Shown: piece after piece, positions 8,244 to 16,294 of the stretch | Numbering within the stretch: the first letter of the stretch is position 1 | Layout of the letters: each line of letters opens with the position of its first letter | Origin: Desulfuromonadales bacterium | Lineage (GTDB): Bacteria > Desulfobacterota > Desulfuromonadia > Desulfuromonadales > BM103 | DNA length: 64,000 nucleotides | Reading direction: 5' to 3' | Assembly (NCBI GenBank): GCA_027065695.1 | Contig: JAMONP010000087.1 | Coordinates: forward strand, 1 to 64,000 | Notes under the pieces: generated by a model | Told to the model about the DNA's origin: nothing | The model's database searches: none | What the model saw: only the letters and a program-made list of their open reading frames with translations | Made by a program: the position numbers and the translations under genes

Positions 8244-8351
8244 ACGACCCTTCAAACAACCACCGCTTCGCTTCGTCGACATCGAGAAACAACATGCCAT
8301 TGGGCATGCCACGATTCAGGAGAACTGTTTCTGGGAATTTAATCTTGCCGG

Positions 8352-8561
8352 TCAGGCTTTTTTCAAAAAACAGGTTTTCAATACAAGAGTACTTTTGCCA
8401 TCACGACATTCGATCTCTCCAGCTTTAGAAGTGAGGCGTATCTTCTTAAAAACTTTACCTCTTTTGAGAGTCGATGAAGAACCTTTCACTCTCAGGTCTT
8501 TGATAACCTGAACCGAACACCCGTCATTAAGCGTGGTACCGTTACTATCTTTTGTATCCAT
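8352..8561 (-). CDS. Small PhnA-domain protein
   Basis: 69 aa. The whole protein matches the C-terminal PhnA/YjdM domain: DSNGTTLNDGCSVQVIKDL, then KVFKKIRLT and EIECRDGKSTLVLKTCFLKK. The N-terminal zinc ribbon of full-length YjdM is absent, as in many short bacterial members. Despite the name, these proteins have no demonstrated role in phosphonate breakdown and their function is not known. AGGAGCCTCCAC precedes the ATG. It is probably a single-gene unit ending toward the terminator at 7961-7998. Confidence 0.8.
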   Translation of the reverse strand: MDTKDSNGTTLNDGCSVQVIKDLRVKGSSSTLKRGKVFKKIRLTSKAGEIECRDGKSTLVLKTCFLKKA

Positions 8562-8624
8562 GTGGAGGCTCCTATTACAACACTGATAATAATTGTAAAT
8601 GCCTGAATTGAAGTGTCAAACAAA

Positions 8625-9332
8625 CTATTGCTTTAGTGACTGACAATGCAACGCCCGACCACAGCCATGCAAAACTTTATCATTGAGAATAACCTCAACT
8701 TTACTCTCAAACTCTTCACCACTCATCGAATCGCGGCATGATTCGCCCGAGATAGTCAGAGTCATCACCTGTCCTCCCTGGATAACTTTGTATTGCGTCA
8801 TTCTGGCGGCTCTGTCGATCTCCGCTTCAGGAAGATTGAACTCATATCGATCTGCCCCGTAATCAGTCACCAGAATAATCTTGGACTGATTGCGAATTTC
8901 CAGGTTCCAACCGGGTTCGTTGCCAATCGCCCTGAAGTCGGCACCATTAAGTTTTGCATGCTCTCAGATTGCCTGAGGACGATTGTTACTACAACTCAAA
9001 GACTTTCCGCCTAAGAATTCTAAGAGAGCATCCTGACCATTGAGCTGGAGACTAACCTCCTGGTTACGATATGTTGCAGTTGCAGATTTCTGCACGCTCA
9101 GCGTACCCGCAGGGAGGAACAACCACGCTATCTCATCTTCGATCCTGGCAACAAATTCCGAACCATCATCACAGGTAAAAACATAAGTCCGAGCTGTTTC
9201 CAAAGCTGTCGATTGCACATCCTGGGCATCGACAGGAATCGAGCCACCGGCAAACGCTGGTATTGAGCTCACGATCATTGCAACAATAATCACGACAAGC
9301 GACAGATAATTGTATTTATGGTTCGCTTGCAT
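8625..9332 (-). pseudogene. MliC-COG3650 two-domain envelope protein, interrupted by in-frame TGA
   Basis: A single 236-codon frame is broken only by TGA at 8964-8966. The first part (122 aa) has a signal peptide (ending IPAFAGG) and a MliC lysozyme-inhibitor domain (YVFTCDDGSEFVARIED, then SLSCS). After the TGA the same frame continues EHAKLNGADFRAIGNEPGW and runs through a COG3650-type domain to HGCGRALHC. Related two-domain proteins, as far as I recall, have Trp at about this place, so TGG to TGA is the simplest explanation. No in-frame ATG restarts the second domain. The truncated MliC part alone could still be made and exported. A sequencing error is also possible. Confidence 0.75.
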
Positions 9333-9360
9333 CTTTGCTCTACTGAACCGTGGAAGTTGT

Positions 9361-10764
9361 TTAAATCAACGCAAACGTCAATCTGACAACATTCTCTACA
9401 TGCGGTGTCTGCGGGAACATGTCAACCGGCTGAACCTCATCAACACGGAATCCCTGCTCGACCAGCAGCGCCAGGTCACGGGCCAGGCTAGCCGGATGAC
9501 ACGAGACATAAACCAGCGTTCGCGGCTGTAGGGTTGCAATAGCCGTCAGCACTTGCGGAGTGCACCCGGATCTCGGTGGATTGACAACCACTGCCCCCAA
9601 TTTTCCTGTCAGCGGGAGGTCATCAGCGAGAATGATTTCAACATCGCCAGCAACAAATTTACAGTTAGTAAAACCATTCATATTGGCGTTAGCCTGGGCG
9701 TGACGCACGGCTTCGGCAACGGTTTCAACTCCAAGTAGCTGGTGCGCTTTGCTGGCCAGGTGCAGGCTGATACCACCAACACCACAGTAGAGATCGAGAA
9801 CTGACTCATCAGCTTGCAGATCACACCAGTCGCGGACCAGACGGTAGATACGCGCGGCCTGGGCGTGATGCACCTGCAAAAACGAGGTCGGACCGAGGCG
9901 CAGTCGCACATCGCCGACCTTATCGATCAAATCCGGCGTACCGAGCACCTTGAAGGTCTCGCGGCCAAAGATCACGTTGCCGGAACTGGAATTGACGTTC
10001 TGATGGATAGAGATAACTTCCGGGACTTTGCGCTGCAGCCACTTGGCAAGATGGGTCACCTCGCGATAGTTGCGTTCGCTGGTGACAAAGGTGACCATCG
10101 CTTTGTCGTAGGTCGGACTGACCCGCACCAGCAGGTAGCGAAGCAGGCCGCGCCGATGGTTTGCATCGTAAGCGGAAATATTGCGGCGATCGAGTTCCTC
10201 GCGGACCACGGCGGCGATCCGGTTGATCAGTGGGTGATGTAGGGGGCAATCAGCAATATCGACTACGTCATGACTACCGCGTCTATACATACCAACCTGG
10301 GCTTTGCCTCGCTTACGGGCCACGACCAGTTTGGCGCTGGCTCGGTAACCGAGAGTCTCAGGAGCAGCCCAGACCTCGTTCAGAGCCACCTCCAGCAGAC
10401 TCGGATAGGCGGCCAAAGCATCGGCTACCCGCGTGCTCTTGCAGGCCAACTGAGTATCATACTTCCAGCTCAGAAGAGCACAACTCTGGCAGGCACGATA
10501 ATGCGGACAAGAGGTCTTGGCGATGCGATCGTGAGATGGCTGCAACACACGCTGGGTACTGGCAACAATCCGGTGGCGTCCAGCGTGCACCACGCGGACA
10601 ACAACCTTCTCGCCAGGGAGCGCATCAAACACCACGACCGGCTTGCCGGCATGGGTTGCCAGCCCGAGGCCATCGTCATCAATACGATCGATGGTCAAGG
10701 TCAGTTCTTCGGCGCGGGGTTTTGCAGAGGATTTTGATTTGGGACGGCGGCGTTCAGCGGTCAT
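9361..10764 (-). CDS. rlmD: 23S rRNA (uracil-5)-methyltransferase, RlmD/RumA family
   Basis: 467 aa. It uses SAM to methylate C5 of a uridine in 23S rRNA (U1939 in E. coli; RlmCD-type enzymes also do U747). The sequence has an N-terminal TRAM domain (about 20-75) and FeS-cluster cysteines CPHYRACQSC near 87-96, with a further Cys in ADCPLHH. The SAM-binding motif is LDLYCGVGGISL, followed by VNPPRSG and the catalytic region YVSCHPASLARDL. The Lys/Arg-rich N-terminus is slightly extended. It stands alone, divergent from the SLC13 transporter. The exact uridine cannot be told from the sequence. Confidence 0.92.
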   Translation of the reverse strand: MTAERRRPKSKSSAKPRAEELTLTIDRIDDDGLGLATHAGKPVVVFDALPGEKVVVRVVHAGRHRIVASTQRVLQPSHDRIAKTSCPHYRACQSCALLSWKYDTQLACKSTRVADALAAYPSLLEVALNEVWAAPETLGYRASAKLVVARKRGKAQVGMYRRGSHDVVDIADCPLHHPLINRIAAVVREELDRRNISAYDANHRRGLLRYLLVRVSPTYDKAMVTFVTSERNYREVTHLAKWLQRKVPEVISIHQNVNSSSGNVIFGRETFKVLGTPDLIDKVGDVRLRLGPTSFLQVHHAQAARIYRLVRDWCDLQADESVLDLYCGVGGISLHLASKAHQLLGVETVAEAVRHAQANANMNGFTNCKFVAGDVEIILADDLPLTGKLGAVVVNPPRSGCTPQVLTAIATLQPRTLVYVSCHPASLARDLALLVEQGFRVDEVQPVDMFPQTPHVENVVRLTFALI

Positions 10765-10850
10765 GGCATCTCCTGAAAGAAGAGGCCATATTGCGACATG
10801 GCCGGTAGTCTGTCAATGCTACTCTCTGCGATACCCTATGTAGCACTCAC

Positions 10851-10879
10851 CTGAGAGCAGTGAGGATATCTGGTATAAT
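10851..10879 (+). promoter_or_regulatory. Sigma70-type promoter for the SLC13 transporter
   Basis: CTGAGA, 17 bp, then a perfect TATAAT box (10874-10879), about 78 bp upstream of the transporter ATG. The -10 is strong and the -35 fair (4 of 6). Confidence 0.5.
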
Positions 10880-10956
10880 AACTCTGGGCCCACAAGCCAA
10901 GAGGTTGTTGATTTAACTATTTCTACACATTGACCTTATCTGTTATTGTTTAAATT

Positions 10957-12732
10957 ATGACCACTGACCAAATCATCCTCTTTAGCCTGATTACTCTCAT
11001 TTTCGTATTTCTCATCTGGGGTCGAGTACGTTACGACGTGACCGCCTTTGCGGCACTGGTCATTGCTTTTCTGGCTGGGGTCATTCCAAAAGATCAGGTT
11101 TTCTCTGGCTTCGGTCACCCTGCGGTCATCATTATTGCCCTGGTACTGATTGTCAGTCGCGGCCTCTTCCGCTCAGGCGCGATTGAATTACTGGCACGGC
11201 AGATTGTCAAATCAACCCGTAGCCTGTCAACCCACATTGGCATCATGGCGGTAATCTCCGCCGCACTCTCGAGCATTATGAACAACGTAGCCGCACTGGC
11301 CTTACTGATGCCGCTCGATATGCAGGCGGCCCAACGGGCCAAACGGAGTCCGGCACTGACCTTGATGCCGCTTTCGTTTGCCTCAATCCTCGGCGGCATG
11401 GTGACTCTGATCGGCACGCCGCCGAACATTGTCATCGCCACTTTTCGTGAGAGCGCTTTAGGCGAACCATACGGCATGTTCGATTTTGCTCCGGTTGGTG
11501 CGGTGGTCGCTATTGTTGGGGTGCTTTATGTCGCTCTGATCGGTTGGCGACTAATTCCGGTGGAACGCAGCAAGCACGACACCGTTCAGGAACTTGGTGA
11601 TTTGCAGAAATACATTTCCAATGCCAAGGTTCCAGAAACATCCAAAGCCGTAGGCAAGGCACTTAGGGATCTCGACTCTTTTGCAGAGGAGAGTGACGTA
11701 AATATCCTTGGTCTCGTACGCCGCGGCAAGCGTCTGAATGGCACCGCACGGCGTCAGATCCTGCGCAAAAACGACCTGGTGGTGCTTGAGGGACGGCCCG
11801 ATGCCATCGATCAGTTTGTCGGTGCAGCCAATCTGGAACACGTTGGCGCGGAGAAACATGACAGCATAACGGCCGAGGCCGTCACCCTGGTTGAAGTGGT
11901 GGTGCCGGAAGGGGCAATGATCGTGGGGCGCACGGCGATGGAGATGCGCATGCTCTATCGTCGTAACGTAACCTTGCTCGGCCTCTCGCGCAAAGGTCAG
12001 CGGATTCGTAATCAGGTAAGAAAAACGCAGATCAAGGCGGGGGACCTTTTGTTGCTGCTCGGTCCCGAGGAACAACTCCCTGACGTGGTCGACTGGCTCG
12101 GTTGCCTGCCACTTGCCGAACGTGGCTTAGAAGTTATCCAGCGGAGCAAGGCGTGGACCGCTGTGGCCATATTTGCCTGCGCAATTATTGCTGCCAGCCT
12201 CGACTGGGTCTACCTGCCTCTAGCTCTGGCTGCGGTGGTGGTTGCCTACGTCATACTAAATATCGTACCGCTATCCCAGGTCTACGATTCGGTAGAGTGG
12301 CCGGTCATTGTGCTGCTCGGCTCGATGATTCCTATAGGCGCAGCCCTGGAGACAAGTGGCGGCACAACTCTGGTGGCCAATACTATTGTAAGTTTGACGA
12401 CGGGCCTACCGACCGTTGCTGTCCTCACCATACTTATGTTGGTCACCATGACCCTCTCGGATGTATTGAATAACGTGGCGACGGCGCTGATAGCCGCACC
12501 GATCGGTGTCGACATAGCCACCCAACTCGACGCCAACCCTGATGCCTTTCTGATGGCGGTTGCTGTGGCTGCATCCTGCGCGTTTCTGACCCCCATAGGT
12601 CATAAGAACAACACCATTATTATGGGGCCTGGCGGCTACAAATTCGGCGATTACTGGCGAATGGGTCTGCCGTTGGAAATTCTAGTGGTGCTGGTTGGCA
12701 TCCCGATGATTCTTTTTGTCTGGCCTCTTTGA
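10957..12732 (+). CDS. SLC13/DASS-type transporter with two RCK_C (TrkA-C) domains
   Basis: 591 aa inner-membrane protein. An N-terminal membrane half (about 1-200) and a C-terminal half (about 400-591) flank two cytoplasmic RCK_C domains near 215-290 and 300-375 (VNILGLVRRGKRL..., VTLLGLSRKGQRI...). Each membrane half carries a conserved hairpin-like segment: SIMNNVAALALLMP with GTPPNIV, and LNNVATALIAAPIG. This layout is typical of bacterial SLC13 permeases of unknown substrate, which may be dicarboxylates, sulfate or another anion. The RCK_C domains suggest ligand gating. It is transcribed alone from its own promoter, convergent with efpL. Confidence 0.88.
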   Translation: MTTDQIILFSLITLIFVFLIWGRVRYDVTAFAALVIAFLAGVIPKDQVFSGFGHPAVIIIALVLIVSRGLFRSGAIELLARQIVKSTRSLSTHIGIMAVISAALSSIMNNVAALALLMPLDMQAAQRAKRSPALTLMPLSFASILGGMVTLIGTPPNIVIATFRESALGEPYGMFDFAPVGAVVAIVGVLYVALIGWRLIPVERSKHDTVQELGDLQKYISNAKVPETSKAVGKALRDLDSFAEESDVNILGLVRRGKRLNGTARRQILRKNDLVVLEGRPDAIDQFVGAANLEHVGAEKHDSITAEAVTLVEVVVPEGAMIVGRTAMEMRMLYRRNVTLLGLSRKGQRIRNQVRKTQIKAGDLLLLLGPEEQLPDVVDWLGCLPLAERGLEVIQRSKAWTAVAIFACAIIAASLDWVYLPLALAAVVVAYVILNIVPLSQVYDSVEWPVIVLLGSMIPIGAALETSGGTTLVANTIVSLTTGLPTVAVLTILMLVTMTLSDVLNNVATALIAAPIGVDIATQLDANPDAFLMAVAVAASCAFLTPIGHKNNTIIMGPGGYKFGDYWRMGLPLEILVVLVGIPMILFVWPL

Positions 12733-12819
12733 TGACCATTTAAGGATCTGTGAACGGCTATTTTTTCACAAGTCAGGATTTCCAGGAATTCCGTTTTTCT
12801 GCCAAAGTACTGGTGGCTG

Positions 12820-13380
12820 TCAGGCCCTCGACACGAACCGTCTTTCCCGCGTATCAACCTTAACCTTTTCGTCGGTTTCAAGATAAGAAGGCACCTGAAG
12901 CCTCAAGCCTGTCTCCAGGACAGCTTCCTTGGTTTGCGCCTGAGCAGTGGCATTCTTAATCGCCGGGGCCGTTTCGGTCACCAGAAGTTCCACAATCATC
13001 GGCGGTTCAATGGAGACAACCTGCCCTTCAAAAACCCCGAGGACAACCTCAACACCATCGGTAAGGTAGCCTTTCACCGGGCCATATATCTCATCGCCCA
13101 GCTCGTATTGCTCGTAATTCTCAAGATCCATGAACACACCATTACCGCCATCGGCATAGAGGAACTGGCCATTACGTTTTTCGAAATCGGCAGTATTGAC
13201 ACGGTCGCCAGCCTTGAAGGTCTTTATCAACACCTGGCTGGTAAGCAGGTTGCGGTACTTGGTCTTAATCAGGGTGCTGCCGCCACGTGCCGAAGGGCTC
13301 TGGCTGCTGATATCCATGACAAGGCAAGGTGCCTTATCAAGCAGAATCACCTGGCCACGTTTCAGATCGTTGGATGTCAT
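12820..13380 (-). CDS. efpL: EF-P paralogue EfpL (YeiP type)
   Basis: 186 aa from the ATG at 13380, which has AGAAGGAG upstream; the ORF track starts 42 bp further up without support. EF-P family proteins enter the ribosomal E site and relieve stalling at polyproline and similar motifs. The tip loop reads SQSPSARGGSTLIK, with Arg where classical EF-P has Lys, as in E. coli YeiP/EfpL, so it should not need beta-lysylation. It has the three OB-like domains, with the C-terminal LQVPSYLETDEKVKVDTRE. It is divergent from efp, 262 bp away, so the window holds both EF-P branches side by side. Confidence 0.88.
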   Translation of the reverse strand: MTSNDLKRGQVILLDKAPCLVMDISSQSPSARGGSTLIKTKYRNLLTSQVLIKTFKAGDRVNTADFEKRNGQFLYADGGNGVFMDLENYEQYELGDEIYGPVKGYLTDGVEVVLGVFEGQVVSIEPPMIVELLVTETAPAIKNATAQAQTKEAVLETGLRLQVPSYLETDEKVKVDTRERRFVSRA

Positions 13381-13517
13381 AGGCTTTTCTCCTTCTAAAA
13401 AAATTACGACTGGGAGCGGCAATGTAGCATAAGTTGTGCGGGTGAGGAAATCAGATTATGGGTGCATGGTTAAAGGTTAAATGACAAACTCTGAACCCGA
13501 AGCCCTTATCCTTTTTT

Positions 13518-13552
13518 CGCGTCCCGCGTCCCGCGTTCCGCGTTCCGGTTCC
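13518..13552. repeat. Heptanucleotide tandem repeat (CGCGTCC/CGCGTTC)x5
   Basis: Five head-to-tail 7-mers: CGCGTCC, CGCGTCC, CGCGTTC, CGCGTTC, CGGTTCC. They follow a T-run (TTTTTT) between efpL and efp. It is one of several related heptad arrays in the window (see 14235, 17394, 23641, 58568). Confidence 0.8.
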
Positions 13553-13562
13553 TAAAAAACCC

Positions 13563-13592
13563 ATGACACACACCACCCTTTGTGTGTATAAC
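13563..13592 (+). promoter_or_regulatory. Candidate sigma70 promoter for efp
   Basis: ATGACA, 18 bp, TATAAC, 50 bp upstream of the efp ATG. The spacer overlaps an ACACACA...TGTGTGT inverted repeat, which could be a regulatory site. The position is plausible and both boxes are 5 of 6 matches. Confidence 0.45.
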
Positions 13593-13642
13593 GGCACTAC
13601 CATGAGACATCGCCACATAAAGTTTTTTGAAGGAGTTTCCCT

Positions 13643-14206
13643 ATGTACAGCTGCGCAGATCTGAAAAAAGGTATCAAGCTGATGATCAACAATGAGCCAC
13701 ACGTCATCGTGCAGTTTGATTTCACCAAACCAGGTAAAGGTCAGGCTCTTTACAAGTGCAAATTACGCAACATGATCACCGGCGCTCTCTTCGACCGCAC
13801 CTATCGCTCTGGCGAAAGCTTCGAGCCAGCCAGCCTGGTGGAACGCGATATGCAGTATCTTTACAAAGATGAGACCGGCTACGTATTCATGGACCAGAAA
13901 ACCTACGAGCAAACCTCTATCAGCGAAGAAGTGCTCGGTGATGACAAGTATTTCCTGGTCGACAACATGGAGGTCAAGGTTCTCTTGCACGGTGAACGCG
14001 GTATAGGCGTCACCCTGCCCATCTTCGTCAACCTGCGTGTTACCCAATCCGACCCCTGGGTCAAGGGCGATACCGCCGCCGGTCACAACAAACCGGCCAC
14101 AATAGAATCAGGCTACACCCTGCAGGTACCCGGCTTCGTTGACGAAGGTGTGCTGATTCAAATTGATACGCGCACCGGTGAATACGTCACGCGCGTCAAG
14201 GAGTAA
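13643..14206 (+). CDS. efp: Elongation factor P
   Basis: 187 aa, standard EF-P length. It binds between the P and E sites and speeds peptide bond formation at polyproline stretches. The tip loop DFTKPGKGQALYKCKLRNM carries the conserved Lys (after KPG) that EpmA beta-lysylates. The C-terminal OB domain ends TLQVPGFVDEGVLIQIDTRT. GAAGGAG precedes the ATG. The modification enzymes epmA (immediately downstream) and epmB (2 kb away) are both present, so the protein is very probably modified in the E. coli manner. Confidence 0.96.
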   Translation: MYSCADLKKGIKLMINNEPHVIVQFDFTKPGKGQALYKCKLRNMITGALFDRTYRSGESFEPASLVERDMQYLYKDETGYVFMDQKTYEQTSISEEVLGDDKYFLVDNMEVKVLLHGERGIGVTLPIFVNLRVTQSDPWVKGDTAAGHNKPATIESGYTLQVPGFVDEGVLIQIDTRTGEYVTRVKE

Positions 14207-14234
14207 CCTGGAGGCTGCTCGGGTTTGCTTTTCG

Positions 14235-14262
14235 CGCCACTCACCACTCGCCACTCGTCTCA
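14235..14262. repeat. Heptanucleotide tandem repeat (CGCCACT-type)x4 before epmA
   Basis: CGCCACT, CACCACT, CGCCACT, CGTCTCA in tandem, preceded by GCTTTTCG. It fills the efp-epmA gap and ends 8 bp before the epmA ATG, where an SD would normally lie. Same class as the arrays at 13518 and 58568. Confidence 0.75.
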
Positions 14263-14270
14263 GACGCAAA

Positions 14271-15185
14271 ATGATTGAACAAAACTGGGCTCTGGCCCGC
14301 AAAACAAACAAACTGACTGAAAGGGCCCGAATCGTTGCAGATATCCGGGCCTTTTTCGCAAGTCGCGGCTACCTCGAGGTGGAGACCCCACACCGCATTC
14401 CGGCCAACGCCCCCGAACCATATATCGATGCCGTCAGCAGCGGCGACTGGGCTCTGCACACTTCACCGGAACTGGCGATGAAACGTCTGCTGGCTGCCGG
14501 ATATGAGCAGATTTTCCAGATCTGCCGGGTCTGGCGCGATGGCGAACGGGGCCAGTACCATCTACCTGAGTTTACCCTGCTTGAATGGTACCGAACCGGA
14601 ATCGACTACCACGAATTGATGACCGAATGCACTGAACTTCTTTATGTCTTGGTTCCAGAGAGGAAGCTGACCCGACAGGGGCGCACCATCGATCTGACCG
14701 CGCCATGGCAACAACTGACAGTTAGTGCAGCATTTTCACAATACGCCTCAATGAGTCTTGATGAAGCCCTGGTCTCAGATCGTTTTGAAGAGATTCTGAC
14801 CACTGAAGTCGAACCGCACCTGGGCAAGGCCCGACCGACTTTTCTCACCGAATACCCAACCTGCCTGGCAGCTCTGGCCCGCACCAAACCAGGCGAGCCA
14901 CAGGTTGCCGAACGCTTCGAGCTCTACATCGACGGCCTTGAACTGGCCAATGCCTTTTCGGAACTGACCGATCCGCAAGAGCAACGCAGCCGCTTCGAGG
15001 CAGACGAAGAGACCCGACGCTCCACCGGCAAGAGCCCTTATCCGCTCCCGGAAAAGTTCCTCAATGAGCTTGCGACCATGCCCGAAGCAGCGGGCATCGC
15101 CCTCGGTCTCGACCGCCTGGTTATGCTGCTCACTGGAGCCGTGAACATTGATGAAGTGGTCGCTTTTACTACCGACGAACTTTAA
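14271..15185 (+). CDS. epmA: EF-P--(R)-beta-lysine ligase EpmA (PoxA/GenX)
   Basis: 304 aa. EpmA is a class II lysyl-tRNA synthetase-like enzyme without the anticodon domain; it activates (R)-beta-lysine and attaches it to the EF-P loop lysine. Seen here: motif 2-like FQICRVWRDGERGQYHLPEF, followed by TLLEWYR and the C-terminal motif 3 GIALGLDRLVMLL. The length matches EpmA and not the ~500 aa LysS. I chose the ATG at 14271 (MIEQNWALARK); the ORF track start lies inside efp. The region before the ATG is a heptad repeat and lacks a clear SD. It is 64 bp downstream of efp and probably co-transcribed. Confidence 0.93.
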   Translation: MIEQNWALARKTNKLTERARIVADIRAFFASRGYLEVETPHRIPANAPEPYIDAVSSGDWALHTSPELAMKRLLAAGYEQIFQICRVWRDGERGQYHLPEFTLLEWYRTGIDYHELMTECTELLYVLVPERKLTRQGRTIDLTAPWQQLTVSAAFSQYASMSLDEALVSDRFEEILTTEVEPHLGKARPTFLTEYPTCLAALARTKPGEPQVAERFELYIDGLELANAFSELTDPQEQRSRFEADEETRRSTGKSPYPLPEKFLNELATMPEAAGIALGLDRLVMLLTGAVNIDEVVAFTTDEL

Positions 15186-15298
15186 CCACAACTCATCTGC
15201 AGAAATCTCATTGTAAACGTAAAGGCCTCTTGTTTTTCACCCGCTCAACAGGCTATAAAAAGAGAGACACATACGACTCACAGAGATCCTTGGTGACT

Positions 15299-16117
15299 AT
15301 GTATTTTCACTCTGAAACAGCCCTGTTCAATGCTTGCCGAACCCTTTTCGGTAAGGAAGTCAATCTCACCCGGGAATTTCTCAACTATCTCCAGCCGAGC
15401 GGTGCCAGAACAGCCTTCCGCAGCCAAGCCAAAACCCACCATCCTGACGCCCACGCGAGTTCGTCGCCACAGATCCGCAAACAACAGACTGAACGTTTCC
15501 GGGAGATTCGTCAGGCCTATGACCTGATTAATAATTTCCTCGAAAAGCGTCACCACAACTGCCAGGCGACTCCAAACAGAAGACCATCGCAGACAGCAGC
15601 CAGAAAGCCACCACAGGCAGCATCACACTGGGGCAGAAACCCTTCACGCTGGGACAGAAACTCTTCACACCGGCGCAAACAACAAAAGCCCCATTCACGA
15701 CCCTCTTCGATACCGGCAATTCCACTCGAATTCGGCATGTTCACCTACTATCAAGGCAAAGTAACCTACCAGCAATTGATTGAGGCGCTGGTCTGGCAGC
15801 GACGGCAACGACCGACACTCGGTGTCATTGCCCAGGAATGGGGCTGGCTATCAGAAGCCAAGGTGGCTCAGGTTCTGGGGCATCGCGGACATGCTGTACG
15901 CTTCGGCAAGAAAGCTGTCGAGCTTGGTTATCTTCGGCCACTACAGGTCGAGGCTCTACTACAACATCAGCGTTCCCTGCATAAACGGATCGGTCAGTAT
16001 TTTATTAAGAAAGGTTTGTTGACAAAGGAAGAGACCGATCAAATCTCGCAGAACCTCAAGAGCCACAACAGCCAGATCAGCAGACGCGCAAACAATCGTT
16101 CTAACAGCAGACGCTAG
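15299..16117 (+). CDS. J-domain protein with a GspE-N-like C-terminal region
   Basis: 272 aa from the ATG at 15299; the upstream 23 codons of the ORF look non-coding. Residues about 1-80 resemble a divergent J domain, with the HPD tripeptide in KTHHPDAHAS and FREIRQAYDLINNF. A low-complexity Arg/Pro/Gln/Ser linker (about 85-145) follows. The C-terminal part has repeats of the kind seen at the N-terminus of GspE/PilB ATPases (LGVIAQEWGWLSEAKVAQVL, RIGQYFIKKGLLTKEETD). J domains stimulate DnaK ATPase; the client is unknown. It lies 113 bp downstream of epmA on the same strand. Confidence 0.7.
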   Translation: MYFHSETALFNACRTLFGKEVNLTREFLNYLQPSGARTAFRSQAKTHHPDAHASSSPQIRKQQTERFREIRQAYDLINNFLEKRHHNCQATPNRRPSQTAARKPPQAASHWGRNPSRWDRNSSHRRKQQKPHSRPSSIPAIPLEFGMFTYYQGKVTYQQLIEALVWQRRQRPTLGVIAQEWGWLSEAKVAQVLGHRGHAVRFGKKAVELGYLRPLQVEALLQHQRSLHKRIGQYFIKKGLLTKEETDQISQNLKSHNSQISRRANNRSNSRR

Positions 16118-16171
16118 AAGCCTGCCCGACAATCCATGCTCGGCGGCAAGCCCAGCTGTTTGGCCCATTTT
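16118..16171. repeat. Truncated copy of the MITE-like element
   Basis: AAGCCTGCCCGACAATCCAT and the following CCCAGCTGTTTGGCCCAT match the left half of the complete elements at 34737 and 38943. The right half is missing and is replaced by a different hairpin (16174-16278). Confidence 0.65.
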
Positions 16172-16173
16172 TC

Positions 16174-16278
16174 GTGGGGCTAAGCAAACGTCACACCTGC
16201 TTCGCCCTTGTTGCAACAGAGACCAAAGACGGGCGCAGACAAGATGGGCGAAGCAGGTGAAGCTTGCTTAGCCCCTAC
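16174..16278. repeat. 105 bp long-stem inverted repeat between convergent genes
   Basis: GTGGGGCTAAGCAAACGTCA...CTGCTTCGCCC on the left pairs with GGGCGAAGCAG...GCTTAGCCCCTAC on the right, giving ~33 bp arms with a few mismatches and a ~38 bp loop. It sits between the convergent J-domain gene and epmB and could stop transcription from either side. It may be a small mobile or REP-type element. Confidence 0.7.
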
Positions 16279-16294
16279 AGTAAGTTACAGTCGA

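Larger units (their letters stand above)
7855..8351. other. 497 bp gap: terminator, C-rich palindrome, short open-frame remnant
   Basis: No convincing gene is present. The gap holds a minus-strand terminator (7961-7998) and a C/G-rich palindrome (8191-8243). Between the palindrome and the PhnA-like gene, a minus-strand frame (8239-8351) reads KIKFPETVLLNRGMPNGMLF and ends EAKRWLFEGSF before a TAA inside the palindrome. That frame has protein-like composition but no start or SD of its own. It may be the tail of a decayed gene or a translated repeat; I do not recognise it. Confidence 0.5.

Noticed and set aside
8964-8966. Selenocysteine at the in-frame TGA of the MliC-COG3650 gene
   Set aside because: Trp is expected here from what I recall of the family, and no SECIS-like stem-loop with a GGU-type loop is evident just downstream. 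A nonsense change or sequencing error is simpler.
1-9360. CRISPR repeat-spacer array
   Set aside because: No regularly spaced direct repeats were found on either side of the cas genes within the window; the array is probably left of position 1, after cas1-cas2.
9814-10242. 142-codon plus-strand ORF opposite rlmD
   Set aside because: Same reason: antisense shadow with no SD or family resemblance.
10230-10808. 192-codon plus-strand ORF opposite rlmD
   Set aside because: It is a shadow of rlmD codon usage; the minus-strand protein has complete family motifs.
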